Shown: piece after piece, positions 1-8,556 of the stretch
Position numbering within the stretch: position 1 is the first letter of the stretch
Layout of the letters: each line of letters begins with the position of its first letter
NCBI RefSeq assembly: GCF_014656195.1
Contig: NZ_BNBY01000007.1
Coordinates: 296,517-360,516, forward strand
Reading direction: 5' to 3'
Source of the DNA: Kitasatospora xanthocidica
Lineage (GTDB): Bacteria; Actinomycetota; Actinomycetes; Streptomycetales; Streptomycetaceae
DNA: 64,000 nucleotides
The notes under the pieces: model-generated
What the model was told of the DNA's origin: nothing
Database searches by the model: none
What the model saw: only the letters and a program-made list of their open reading frames with translations
Made by a program: the position numbers and the translations under genes

Positions 1-2
1 CC

Positions 3-1985
3 GGTGTGGACTTCCCTGGCCTCGGCGCAGACTTCCCCGTGCCCGGTACGGACCCGGCGGACCTGCTGGAGTACGTCCGGCGGGCCGCCGAGCAGCGCCC
101 GGACGAGGGCTACCAGCGCGGCGTGCACGACCACGACGCGGCGCTGCTGCTCCGCGCCCTGATCGAACTCGACGCCGAGGCAGGCCTGTTGCGACACCCG
201 GCGGCCGCCCGGGCGGCCGCCCAGCTGTACTGGGCGCACGGCGCCGACGAGCGCCTGCGGCTGATCTGGCACACCCGGGCCCGCTCGCTCGGCCTCGCCC
301 GGCAGGCCTTCGGCGAGGTTCCGGCGCTGGACGCGCTCGCCGCCGAACTCTCCGCCGCCGTCGCCGAGTTCCTCCCCTCCGGCACCGGCGCGGCGCTCGC
401 GGAGCAGTCCGGACCGTACCTGGTCGCCGAACTCGCCTCCGGGGAGCCGGCGTTCGCCTACTCCGCGAGCGCCGCGGCGGTGCTCGACAAGTTCCGCGCC
501 ACCCCCGAGTCGGCCGGCCTCACCGAGGCGCTGGCCGCACTCCCCGACGAACCCGCACTGCTGCCCGTACGGCACCAACTCGCCGCCGCCTGGCTGGCGG
601 CAGGCTCCGCCGGCGCCGACCCGGCCGACCTCGCCGAGGCCGCCGCCGTGCTGCTCTGCCCGTCGCTGCCGCGCCGGCCCGTCGACGGCGCGGTGGCCAC
701 CCGGCTGACCGGGCTGCTCGGCGACCACCCGCGCGTGACCGGCGGCACGCTCGACCTGCGCATCGACGAACTGCTCGCCCGGGTAAGGGAGTTCGAGGAG
801 GTCGAGGCGCCCGGCTACCGGGCCTACCAGAAGCTGCGCGGCGAGCTGCTGGCCGCCGAGCACGCCCGGCTGCGGCTCGACCAGTACCGGCCCGCCCCGC
901 TCAACGGCTTCGTCCGCAACCGGCTGATCGACCAGGTGTACCTGCCGCTGATCGGCGACAACCTCGCCAAGCAGCTCGGCACCGCCGCGTCCGGCGGCCC
1001 CGTCGACCGCAGCGGCATGCTGCTCCTGGTCTCCCCGCCGGGCTACGGCAAGACCACCCTGGTCGAGTACCTCGCCGAGCGGCTCGGCCTGCTGCTGGTC
1101 TCCGTCAGCGGCCCGGCGCTCGGCCACCGGGTCACCTCGCTGGACCCGGCTGAGGCCCCCGACGCCACCTCCCGCCGCGAGGTCGAGAAGCTCAACTTCG
1201 CCCTCCACGCGGCTGACAACGTGCTGCTCTACCTGGACGACGTCCAGCACACCTCGCCCGAGTTCCTGCAGCGCTTCATCCCGCTCTGCGACGCCCAGCG
1301 CCGGATCGACGGCGTCTGGGACGGCGAGGCCCGCGAGTGGGACCTGCGCGGCAAGCGCTTCGCCGTGGTGATGGCCGCCAACCCGTACACCGAGTCCGGT
1401 CGGCTCTTCCGGCTGCCCGACATGCTCGCCAACCGCGCCGACGTGTGGAACCTGGGCGACGCCGTCGCCGGGCGCGAGGACCTCTTCGCGCTCAGCTTCG
1501 TCGAGAACGCGCTGCCTGCCAACGCCCACCTGGCCCCGCTCGCCACCGCCGAACGCGGCGACCTGGAGACCCTGCTCGCCCGGGCGGCGGGCACCCCCGG
1601 CGGCACGCTGGCCGGCGCCTGGCCCGCCGCCGAGGTGGAGCGGATGACCGCCGTCCTGTCCGGCCTGCTGCACCTGCGCGCCACCGTCCTGGCCGTCAAC
1701 CGCGCCTACCTCGACTCCGCGGCCCAGGACGACCGCACCCGCACCGAGCCCCCGTTCCTGCTCCAGGGCTCGTACCGCAACATGGCCAAACTCGCCCAGC
1801 GCCTCGACCCCGCGCTCACCCGGCCCGAGCTCGACGCCCTGCTCGCCGACCACTACCGCGCCGAGGCCCAGCCGCTCGGCGCCGACGCGGAGGCCCAGCT
1901 GCTGAAGCTGGCGGAGCTGCGGGGCGCCCTGACACCGGCGCAGGCGCGGCGGTGGGAGGAGCTGAAGCGGGTCTGGCGGGGGTGA
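3..1985 (+). CDS. AAA ATPase, C-terminal part (5' end outside window)
   Basis: The frame is open to the left edge of the window, and the first possible start (GTG at 6) lies in what reads as mid-protein sequence, so this is the C-terminal ~660 residues of a larger protein. A P-loop (PPGYGKTT, about residue 343) and a Walker B (LLYLDDVQ, about residue 407) define one AAA module that is preceded by ~330 mostly helical, Ala/Leu-rich residues. The style matches the very long actinobacterial proteins annotated as DNA repair ATPase, but nothing visible here proves a DNA repair role. The gene ends in a palindrome-rich stretch and a strong hairpin (2056-2085) before an unrelated ABC operon, so it is probably the last gene of its transcript. 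Confidence 0.8.
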   Translation, partial: GVDFPGLGADFPVPGTDPADLLEYVRRAAEQRPDEGYQRGVHDHDAALLLRALIELDAEAGLLRHPAAARAAAQLYWAHGADERLRLIWHTRARSLGLARQAFGEVPALDALAAELSAAVAEFLPSGTGAALAEQSGPYLVAELASGEPAFAYSASAAAVLDKFRATPESAGLTEALAALPDEPALLPVRHQLAAAWLAAGSAGADPADLAEAAAVLLCPSLPRRPVDGAVATRLTGLLGDHPRVTGGTLDLRIDELLARVREFEEVEAPGYRAYQKLRGELLAAEHARLRLDQYRPAPLNGFVRNRLIDQVYLPLIGDNLAKQLGTAASGGPVDRSGMLLLVSPPGYGKTTLVEYLAERLGLLLVSVSGPALGHRVTSLDPAEAPDATSRREVEKLNFALHAADNVLLYLDDVQHTSPEFLQRFIPLCDAQRRIDGVWDGEAREWDLRGKRFAVVMAANPYTESGRLFRLPDMLANRADVWNLGDAVAGREDLFALSFVENALPANAHLAPLATAERGDLETLLARAAGTPGGTLAGAWPAAEVERMTAVLSGLLHLRATVLAVNRAYLDSAAQDDRTRTEPPFLLQGSYRNMAKLAQRLDPALTRPELDALLADHYRAEAQPLGADAEAQLLKLAELRGALTPAQARRWEELKRVWRG

Positions 1986-2001
1986 GGCGGGCTGTGGTGT
2001 T

Positions 2002-2060
2002 CCGGCGCCGGGGGTCTCCGGCGCCGGGGGGTGACGGCGCCGGGGTGTTCCGGCGCCCGG
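2002..2060. repeat. Four copies of a CCGGCGCC palindrome at 16-bp spacing
   Basis: Copies begin at 2002, 2018, 2034 and 2050. The first two are the perfect palindrome CCGGCGCCGG; the last two differ by a base or two. They sit just after the ATPase stop codon and run into the hairpin at 2056-2085. Confidence 0.7.
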
Positions 2061-2085
2061 GGGTGTAGCTGGGTACACCCCCGGG
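2056..2085. terminator. Perfect 12-bp inverted repeat, likely terminator
   Basis: CCCGGGGGTGTA (2056-2067) and its exact complement (2074-2085) enclose a 6-nt loop. There is no U-tract, as is common for actinomycete terminators. It separates the ATPase from the ABC operon. An operator for the downstream genes is the alternative. Confidence 0.55.
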
Positions 2086-2137
2086 AGTGAACCCCTGGTC
2101 ATTGAGGCACACCCGTCGCGTGCGATGGGATGTGATC

Positions 2138-2917
2138 ATGAACGTCACGGACTTTGCCGTCGAACTCCGCTCCGTCCGCCGGACCTACCGGCGCGGGCCC
2201 GAGCCGGTCATCGGCCTGGACGGGGTGAGCACCGGGTTCCCCTTCGGCACCTTCACCGCCGTCATGGGCCCCTCCGGCTCCGGCAAGTCGACCCTGCTGC
2301 GCGCGGCCGCCGGCCTGGAGGCGATCGACGGGGGCGAGGTGCTGGTCGACGGCACCGTCCTGGGCGGACTGCGCGACAAGGCGCTGACAGTGCTGCGCCG
2401 GGAGCGGATCGGCTTCGTCTTCCAGTCCTTCAACCTGATGCCCGCCCTGACCGCGGCACAGAACGTGGCGCTCCCGGCCCGGCTGGCCGGCCGCCGCCCC
2501 ACCCCCGCCGAGGTGACCGCCGCGCTGGCCGCCGTCGGCCTCGCCGACCGGGCCGGGCACCGGCCGGGCGAGCTGTCCGGCGGTCAGCAGCAGCGCGTCG
2601 CCATCGCCCGGGCACTGCTCACCCGCCCGGCGGTCCTGCTGGCGGACGAGCCGACCGGCGCGCTGGACAGCCGCAGCGGCCGCGAGGTCCTCGCCCTGCT
2701 GCGCGGCGCGGCCGACGACCCCGGCCGGGCGGTGGTCATGGTCACCCACGACCCGGTGGCCGCCTCGTACGCGGACCAGGTGCTGTTCCTCCGGGACGGC
2801 CGGCTGGCCGACACCCTGGAGCGGCCCACCGCCGAGCAGGTCGCCGCCCGGATGACCGCGCTGGAGAGCGCGGAGGGCGTCGAGAACGTGGCGCGTGTGG
2901 AGGCCGTCGCATGCTGA
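2138..2917 (+). CDS. ABC transporter ATP-binding protein (LolD/MacB type)
   Basis: This 259-residue ATPase carries Walker A (GPSGSGKST, ~42), Q-loop (VFQSF, ~93), signature LSGGQQQR (~145), Walker B with catalytic Glu (LLADEPTG, ~166) and H-loop (VTHD, ~201). It belongs to the family that pairs with FtsX-like permeases in efflux of antimicrobial peptides, lipids or lipoproteins. ATG at 2138 is preferred over GTG at 2087, because conserved sequence begins right after it and the upstream GTG overlaps the end of a hairpin. Its stop overlaps the permease start (ATGCTGA at 2911-2917), so the two are translationally coupled. The substrate cannot be told from sequence. Confidence 0.93.
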   Translation: MNVTDFAVELRSVRRTYRRGPEPVIGLDGVSTGFPFGTFTAVMGPSGSGKSTLLRAAAGLEAIDGGEVLVDGTVLGGLRDKALTVLRRERIGFVFQSFNLMPALTAAQNVALPARLAGRRPTPAEVTAALAAVGLADRAGHRPGELSGGQQQRVAIARALLTRPAVLLADEPTGALDSRSGREVLALLRGAADDPGRAVVMVTHDPVAASYADQVLFLRDGRLADTLERPTAEQVAARMTALESAEGVENVARVEAVAC

Positions 2918-5460
2918 GCCTCGCCCTCGCCACCGTCCGGCTGCGCTGGGCCTCGTTCGTCGGCAGCTTCGTCGCCCTGGCCTTCGGCGTCGCCCTGATG
3001 GCCACCTCGATCCTGGTCATCGCCGCCACCTCCGGCGTTCCCGACCAGGGCCGCCAGCGCTTCTCCGAGGCCCCGGTCCTGGTGACCGCCAACCTCAGCG
3101 TGGACTTCGCGGCCGCCCGCGGCGAGACCGTGCCGACGCCCGTCGCCGTCCAGCCGGGCCTGCCCGCCGGGCTGCTCGCCGCCGTCGCCGGGACCGGCCG
3201 TACGGTCGAGGACCGCACCTTCTACGCCCAGCTCGCGGACGGCCCGCGCGACCAGGTCGGGCGGGCCTGGTCCGCCGCCGCCCTGGGCGGCTACCGGCTG
3301 GCCGCCGGCTCGGCGCCGTCCGCCGACGACGAGGTCGTCATCGGCGGGGGCCGGCCGGACCAGGTCGGCCGGCCCGTCCGGTTCGTCACCTCCGACGGCC
3401 CGCACACCGCGACGGTCTCCGGGGTGACGGAGGCCGAGCCGTTCGAGCACGCCGTCTTCTTCACCGACGCCCGGGCCGCCCGGCTCTGCCCCGCCGTCGG
3501 CGTGCTGGCCGCCTTCGGGGACGCCGACGCGGTGCGCAAGGTCGTGGACGCGGCCGGCGGAGAGAGCGTCGCCCGGGTACTCACCGGCACCGAGCGCCGC
3601 CAGGCCGACCCGCACTACGCCGAGGTCAGCAGCCGGCTGGACGGCGTGCAGACCCCGCTCGGCCTGTCCGCCGCGGTCTCCGGCGGCACCGCCGTGTTCG
3701 TGGTGGCCGGCACCTTCGCGCTGTCGATCGCCCAGCGCCGCCGCGAACTCGCGCTGCTGCGGCTGATCGGTGCCACCCGGCGGCAGCTGCGCACCCTGGT
3801 CAACCGGGAGGCCCTGGTGGTCGGCGTGCTGGCCTCCGCGGCCGGGTGCGCGCTCGGCGCGGCGGGGGCGGCGCCGGCCGGCCGGTGGCTGGTCGGGCGC
3901 GACCTGGTACCGGCCGGCTTCACCGTTCCGGTCACCTGGTGGGGGCTGCTCGTCGCGGCCCTGATCGGACTGCTGACCGCGATCTGCGGCGTGGTGGCCT
4001 CCTCGCTGAAGGCCGGACTGATCAGCCCCGGCGAGGCGCTGGCGGAGGCGGACGTCGAACGGCCCTCGCGCGCCGTGCTGGCCTTCCGCTGGGCCGGCGG
4101 CCTGCTCGTCCTGGGCGGCGCCGTCGCGGCCGTCGCGATCGTCGCCCGCAGCTGGCCCGACGCCGCGGCCAACGTCGCGGACTCGCTCGGGCTGCTGCTG
4201 ACGGTCGTGGCCGGGTGCGTCCTGCTCGCCGGTGTGCTGGCCGGCCCGGCGGTCCGGCTGCTGGCGCTGCTGCCCGGCCTCCCGGGTCGGCTGCGCGGGC
4301 GCCCGGTGGAGGAGGCCGGCGGCATCGCCTGGGCCACCGCCCGGCTGAGCGCGCTCACCGCCGTCCGGCGCACCGCCGCGACCGTCACCCCGGTGGTGCT
4401 GATCATCGCCTTCACCGGCTGCCTGCTCGGCAGCGTCCGCACCATCGACCGCTCGCTGGTCACCGAGGCGCGCCGACAGCTGTCCGCCACCGACTACGTC
4501 GTCGCGCCGGCCGGCACGCCCGGGCTCAGCCGGGCCGTGGTCGACCGGGTCCGCGCCGTCCCCGGCGTCCAGGCCCTGGCGATCACCCCCACCTCGGTCA
4601 TGGCGGACCTGGACGGCGAGTCCCTGGTCGCCTTCCGCGCCGCCGCGGCCGACCCCGCCGCACTGGCCGCCGTCGACCGCCTGCCCGTCGTCGCGGGCTC
4701 GGTCGCCGACCTCGGCCCCGACTCCGTCGTGCTCAGCCGCACCTGGCCCGGCGCGCCCCGGGTCGGGCAGGTCATCCCGGTCCGGCTGGCCGACGGCACC
4801 CCCAGGGACCTGCGGGTCGCCGCCCTGCTCGGCACCGGCGCCGAGACCACCCAGGCCTGGGTGACCGCGGCCAACGCCGTCACCGACGGCGTCGGCGGCC
4901 CCGCCCTGACCAGCCAGATGCACCTGCGGATCCTGCCCGGCACCGACCGGCAGCAGGCCGTCGCCGCCCTGCGGACCGCCGTCGACGGGCTGGGCGCCCG
5001 GCTCGCCACCCCGGAGGAGATCGGGGCGGCGCGCGCCGACGGCGAGGAGGAGGCCACCTGGAACGCCCTGCTGATGATCCTCGGCCTGGCCATCTGCTAC
5101 GCGGCCGTCGACCTCGCCAACTCGCTGGTGATGACGGTCACCGACCGCAAGCGGGAACTGTCCCTGCTACGGCTGGCCGGCGCCACCAAGGCCCAGGTGC
5201 TGCGCTCCGTCGCCGTCGAGACGCTGCTGTGCGTGGCGGCCGGTGCGCTCGTGGGCCTGCTCGGCACGGCCGTCAGCCTCGGCGGCTCCTGGGCGGCCCT
5301 GACCAACCTCGTCGGCCCGACCCCGGCGGTCGTGCCCTGGACGGAGCTGGGCACGCTGACCGGCTGCTGCGCGGTCATCGCCCTCACGGCGGCGGTGGTG
5401 CCCGCCGCCCTGGCACTACGGGGGCGGGACGGCCGCGACATCCTCGGCGGGGTGGGCTGA
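2911..5460 (+). CDS. ABC transporter permease with two FtsX domains
   Basis: This 849-residue membrane protein has an N-terminal helix (LSLALATVRLRWASFVGSFVALAFG), a large extracytoplasmic part, and two FtsX domains. The first has a helix group around residues 255-385, the second around 720-840, both introduced by the typical RRRELALLRLIGAT / RKRELSLLRLAGAT cytoplasmic loop. More helices lie at about 390-420 and 490. The duplicated architecture is the standard actinobacterial single-gene form of a MacB-like permease. It pairs with the ATPase encoded immediately upstream with overlapping stop/start. Function is probably export of a peptide or lipid; the substrate is unknown. The 26-bp repeat array begins 17 bp after its stop. 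Confidence 0.92.
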   Translation: MLSLALATVRLRWASFVGSFVALAFGVALMATSILVIAATSGVPDQGRQRFSEAPVLVTANLSVDFAAARGETVPTPVAVQPGLPAGLLAAVAGTGRTVEDRTFYAQLADGPRDQVGRAWSAAALGGYRLAAGSAPSADDEVVIGGGRPDQVGRPVRFVTSDGPHTATVSGVTEAEPFEHAVFFTDARAARLCPAVGVLAAFGDADAVRKVVDAAGGESVARVLTGTERRQADPHYAEVSSRLDGVQTPLGLSAAVSGGTAVFVVAGTFALSIAQRRRELALLRLIGATRRQLRTLVNREALVVGVLASAAGCALGAAGAAPAGRWLVGRDLVPAGFTVPVTWWGLLVAALIGLLTAICGVVASSLKAGLISPGEALAEADVERPSRAVLAFRWAGGLLVLGGAVAAVAIVARSWPDAAANVADSLGLLLTVVAGCVLLAGVLAGPAVRLLALLPGLPGRLRGRPVEEAGGIAWATARLSALTAVRRTAATVTPVVLIIAFTGCLLGSVRTIDRSLVTEARRQLSATDYVVAPAGTPGLSRAVVDRVRAVPGVQALAITPTSVMADLDGESLVAFRAAAADPAALAAVDRLPVVAGSVADLGPDSVVLSRTWPGAPRVGQVIPVRLADGTPRDLRVAALLGTGAETTQAWVTAANAVTDGVGGPALTSQMHLRILPGTDRQQAVAALRTAVDGLGARLATPEEIGAARADGEEEATWNALLMILGLAICYAAVDLANSLVMTVTDRKRELSLLRLAGATKAQVLRSVAVETLLCVAAGALVGLLGTAVSLGGSWAALTNLVGPTPAVVPWTELGTLTGCCAVIALTAAVVPAALALRGRDGRDILGGVG

Positions 5461-5476
5461 CGGCGGGGGATCGCGC

Positions 5477-5673
5477 ATGAGGGACGCTCATGGGTGCTGG
5501 TCATGAGCCTCCCTCATGGGTGCTGCACATGAGCATCGCTCATAGGGGTTTCCCATGAGCGTCGCTCATAGGTGCCGCTCATGAGCCTCCCTCATAGGTG
5601 CTGGTCATGAGCGTCCCTCATGGGTGCTGCACATGAGCGCTCCTCATAGGTACCGCTCATGAGCGTCCCTCAT
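5477..5673. repeat. Eight 15-bp palindromes at an exact 26-bp period
   Basis: Cores of the form ATGAG-N5-CTCAT start at 5477, 5503, 5529, 5555, 5581, 5607, 5633 and 5659, each precisely 26 bp apart. The 5-bp arms are perfect in all eight; the usual core is ATGAGCrTCsCTCAT and the first copy is its reverse complement. The 11-bp spacers fall into a few types that recur (GGGTGCTGGTC, GGGTGCTGCAC, AGGTGCCGCTC and variants). The array fills the gap between the convergent permease and tetR genes, and the last core overlaps the tetR stop codon (5670-5672). It does not look like CRISPR (spacers too short and repeated). Multiple binding sites for one protein is the most natural reading. Confidence 0.9.
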
Positions 5674-6344
5674 GAGCAGCCGAGGCCCACTCCCCCGCCC
5701 TGGCCCCTGTCCCGCAGGCCGTCCAGGACCAGGTCCGCGAGCCGTTCCGGGAGGTCCGGTTCGACGGGACGGTGGCCGAGGAGGGCGCGGGTCTGGAGCG
5801 GGGCGCAGAGCAGTTCCAGGGCGAGGCCGGCGTCCGTGTCCGCCGGGAGTTCGCCGCGTTCGGCGGCCCGCCGGACGATGACGCCGGCCTGGGCGAGGCG
5901 GGACTGCCAGAACGTCCGCCAGGACTCGGCGAGCACCGGGTCGTCGGAGCTGAGCGCGGCCGCCCGGACGACGGACCGGCCGAGCGGGGTGGCCAGGTAG
6001 CCGGCCAGGGCCCGGGCGAAGGCGGCCAGGTCGGTCCGGACGGCGCCGGTGTCGGGGACCGGGATGCCCTCGTCGCTGGCGGTGAGCATGGCGTCGAGCA
6101 CCAGCTTCTCCCGGCTGCCCCAGCGCCGGTACACGGTGGTCTCGTTGACCCCGGCGCGGGCCGCGACGTCGGCGATGCTGAGCCGGGCGATGCCGTGTTC
6201 CGCCAGCGCCTCCATGGCCGCCGCCAGTACGGCCGCACGCACCCGCGCCGCCCGTCCGCCGGGTCGGCGCCGGACGTCCGCCGGGTCTTCCGCACCTGTA
6301 CCACTCAAACCGCTGGCACCGGTCGTACCGCTCACATCGCTCAT
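5670..6344 (-). CDS. TetR-family transcriptional regulator
   Basis: This 224-residue protein has a TetR N-terminal HTH at about residues 33-78 (LSIADVAARAGVNETTVYRRW) and a helical ligand-binding C-terminal domain. The start ATG at 6344 follows GAGGTG at good spacing. It is divergent from an alpha/beta hydrolase gene with 114 bp between starts; that gap holds a TAACGCA...TGCGTT inverted repeat, so autoregulation and control of the hydrolase are likely (inference). Its final codons lie inside the last unit of the 26-bp palindrome array. The first ~30 residues are low complexity, so a later start is possible. Confidence 0.9.
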   Translation of the reverse strand: MSDVSGTTGASGLSGTGAEDPADVRRRPGGRAARVRAAVLAAAMEALAEHGIARLSIADVAARAGVNETTVYRRWGSREKLVLDAMLTASDEGIPVPDTGAVRTDLAAFARALAGYLATPLGRSVVRAAALSSDDPVLAESWRTFWQSRLAQAGVIVRRAAERGELPADTDAGLALELLCAPLQTRALLGHRPVEPDLPERLADLVLDGLRDRGQGGGVGLGCS

Positions 6345-6370
6345 ATGTCGATCACCTCGCCCGCCACCTT

Positions 6371-6390
6371 AACGCAGGACCACTTGCGTT
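6371..6390. promoter_or_regulatory. Candidate TetR operator in the tetR/hydrolase gap
   Basis: AACGCA (6371-6376) and TGCGTT (6385-6390) form an inverted repeat with 8 bp between arms. A third half-site (AACGCAAG) lies at 6418-6425. The operator overlaps the -35 of the candidate hydrolase promoter. Confidence 0.6.
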
Positions 6391-6413
6391 TAGCGCCGAC
6401 CCGGGCGCATAGT
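6384..6413 (+). promoter_or_regulatory. Candidate promoter of the hydrolase gene
   Basis: TTGCGT (6384-6389) and CATAGT (6408-6413) are separated by 18 bp, a plausible housekeeping sigma promoter 46 bp upstream of the start codon. One operator half-site covers the -35 and another lies just after the -10, as expected for repression by the divergent TetR. Confidence 0.5.
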
Positions 6414-6458
6414 CACTAACGCAAGAGTTCCGGCTTTAATGCTGCAGGAGGCACCGAC

Positions 6459-7511
6459 ATGCCCTTCACCTGGCCGCTGGACCCGCAGGACCTGTTCACC
6501 GAGCGCCACCCGCAGATGACCCTCGGCCTGCCCGCCGCCGAGGTGGACGCGGTACGCGCCGCCGTCACCGAGATGTGGCCCGACCGGCCCGGCGGCTGGG
6601 TCCACGAGTGGTCCGCCCTGGCCGCCCGCCACGCCGCCGCCGGGCGCCACCGCGAGGCCGCGCAGGCGTACGGCTGGGCCAAGTTCCCCTCACTGGCCGA
6701 CCGGCCGAAGCGCGCCGCGCTCGCCCGGCAGGTCGAGCAGTACGTGCTCGCCGCCCCCGGTTTCGCGGTGGAGTTCGAGCGCCGCACGCTCACCGTCCCG
6801 TACCGCGGCGGCGAGGCAACCCTGCCGGTCCACTTGATGGCCGCCCCCAGTCTGGCCGCCGACGCCCCGGTCGTCCTGGCCAGCGGCGGCGTGGACTCCT
6901 GGAAGACCGACCTGCACGGCATGTGGGAGCAGCTGGCGCTGGCCCTGCCGGTCCGGCTGCTGCTGTTCGACCTCCCCGGCACCGGCGAGACCGCCCACCT
7001 GCCGATGACCCCGGACGGCGGCGCGGAGGTGATCGACGGCCTGGTGGCGTTCGCCCGCACGATCGGCGACGGCACGGTGGGCCACTTCGGCATCTCGATG
7101 GGCGGCTACTACTCCGCCCGGGCGGGCCTGAGCGGCGCCGTGGACGCGGCGGTGGTGCTGGGCGGCCCGGTGGAGCGCTCCTTCGCGCCCGGCCGCGGCT
7201 TCGCGTTCGGCATGGACGGCATCGTCGGCAACGCCCTGGGCTTCGACGCGCCGCCGAGCGCGTCCGAGCTGGCGGAGGCCTTCACGGCCTTCGACCTGCG
7301 CCCGCTGCTGGACCTGGACGCCAACGGGCCGATGCTGGTACTCAACGGCACGGACGACGTGCACGTCCCGCAGTACGACACCCTGGTGTTCGCCGGGCGC
7401 CGGGCCACCCGGATCGAACTGATCCCGGACACCGGCCACTGCGCCGTCTCCCGGTTCGACGAGGCGATGGCACTGATCGTCCCCTGGCTCCGGACGGCAC
7501 TGATCGGCTGA
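6459..7511 (+). CDS. Alpha/beta hydrolase (FrsA/DUF1100-like)
   Basis: This 350-residue hydrolase has the nucleophile elbow GISMGG (Ser near residue 211), a late acidic residue in the NGTDDVHVP segment and a terminal GHCAVSRF histidine, giving a Ser-Asp-His triad. The ~130-residue N-terminal helical part before the core (which starts near PVVLASGGVDSWK) resembles the FrsA/DUF1100 and 2,6-dihydropseudooxynicotine hydrolase type. AGGAGG precedes the ATG by about 10 nt. The gene is divergent from tetR and probably repressed by it. The substrate is unknown; the regulator context suggests a small inducer or xenobiotic ester or C-C bond substrate. Confidence 0.88.
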   Translation: MPFTWPLDPQDLFTERHPQMTLGLPAAEVDAVRAAVTEMWPDRPGGWVHEWSALAARHAAAGRHREAAQAYGWAKFPSLADRPKRAALARQVEQYVLAAPGFAVEFERRTLTVPYRGGEATLPVHLMAAPSLAADAPVVLASGGVDSWKTDLHGMWEQLALALPVRLLLFDLPGTGETAHLPMTPDGGAEVIDGLVAFARTIGDGTVGHFGISMGGYYSARAGLSGAVDAAVVLGGPVERSFAPGRGFAFGMDGIVGNALGFDAPPSASELAEAFTAFDLRPLLDLDANGPMLVLNGTDDVHVPQYDTLVFAGRRATRIELIPDTGHCAVSRFDEAMALIVPWLRTALIG

Positions 7512-7693
7512 GCTCTCCCGCCCTGCCGGCCCTTCCAGCCCCACGAGTCACGCCGGTCACGCCCGCCGCACTGGTCACGCCGGTCCGACAGTCGCTCAAA
7601 CACTCAAGTCCGATGACCGTACGACCCCTCCCGGCGGGGCAACCTCCGTGGCGCCGCCGGGAGCCGGCCCGGGCCCGCCGTTAGCGTGTCCGC

Positions 7694-8548
7694 ATGGGCG
7701 CTCAGCAACTCGATCTGGCCGGACTGCGCCGGGTGTACGGGCGGCCCGGGAGCCGGTGGTTCTACACCCGGGTCGCGCGCAACGCCCGGCACTGGGGCTG
7801 GACGGAGCCCGGGCAGTCGAAATGGCGGCTGTGGCGGGCGCAGCGGCAGCTGCAGGACGTGCTGGGGCGCAAGCTGGCGCTGCCGACGGGGGCCCGGGTG
7901 CTGGACGCCGGGTGCGGGGCGGGGGTGGTGGCCCGGGCGATGGCGGCGCGGTTCGGACTGGAGGTGACCGGCGTCGACGTCCTGGACTTCCACCTCGCCG
8001 AGGCCCGCCGGCTCAGCGCCCGCGCCGCACTGGACGGGCGGACCGCCTTCGGCTGGGGCGACTTCCACCGACTCCCTTTCGCCGAGGGCGAGTTCGACGG
8101 CGCCTACTCGATGGAGACGCTCGTCCACTCCTACGATCCGCCGCGCGCCCTGGCGGAGTTCCACCGGGTGCTGCGCCCGGGCGGCCGGCTGGTGCTCCTC
8201 GGTCCGATGAGCACCGTCCCGCTGGACGAACTGGAGCCGCGGGCCCGGGCGTTGCTCGAACCGTACCTGGACGCGATGGCGATGACCGGGGCCCGGTTCT
8301 ACCACGCCGGCAACCTGTCGGACCTGCTGTCCGAGGCCGGGTTCGAGGTGGAGGAGGCGCTGGACGCGACGCCGTACTACACGCCCACCTCGGAGGCGGT
8401 GTACGCGTACTTCCGGCTGCCGTGGGAGGTGCTGCGGCGCTTCGGCGATCCGTCGAAGTGGCTCAATCTCCGTTCCACGGTGGAGATGTACGCCGTCCGC
8501 GAGTACGTCGCCTGGTACGTTCACACCGCCGTCAAGCCTTCGAGGTGA
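7694..8548 (+). CDS. SAM-dependent methyltransferase
   Basis: This 284-residue class I methyltransferase has the SAM-binding glycine loop VLDAGCGAGVVARAMAAR (about residues 70-87), an acidic residue at the end of strand 2 (VTGVDVLDFH) and SMETLVHSYDPPRALAEFHRVLRPGG as the motif III-like region. The C-terminal part (DATPYYTPTSEAVYAYFRLPW) is not assigned. No clear Shine-Dalgarno is seen and TTAGCG lies about 12 nt upstream, so the mRNA may be leaderless. It overlaps by its stop region with the Rieske gene that follows (GAGGTGACC), so both likely act in one pathway modifying a common substrate. The substrate is unknown; sterol/ubiquinone-type methyltransferases share this fold. Confidence 0.88.
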   Translation: MGAQQLDLAGLRRVYGRPGSRWFYTRVARNARHWGWTEPGQSKWRLWRAQRQLQDVLGRKLALPTGARVLDAGCGAGVVARAMAARFGLEVTGVDVLDFHLAEARRLSARAALDGRTAFGWGDFHRLPFAEGEFDGAYSMETLVHSYDPPRALAEFHRVLRPGGRLVLLGPMSTVPLDELEPRARALLEPYLDAMAMTGARFYHAGNLSDLLSEAGFEVEEALDATPYYTPTSEAVYAYFRLPWEVLRRFGDPSKWLNLRSTVEMYAVREYVAWYVHTAVKPSR

Positions 8549-8556
8549 CCCCCGCC

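Noticed and set aside
2584..4923. Very long open frame on the minus strand opposite the ABC permease
   Set aside because: Composition (Gly/Asp/Gln/Arg-rich) is that of a mirror frame of a high-GC gene; the plus strand encodes a clear FtsX permease.
5477..5673. CRISPR array
   Set aside because: Spacers are only 11 bp and recur, repeats are 15-bp palindromes and no cas gene is near.
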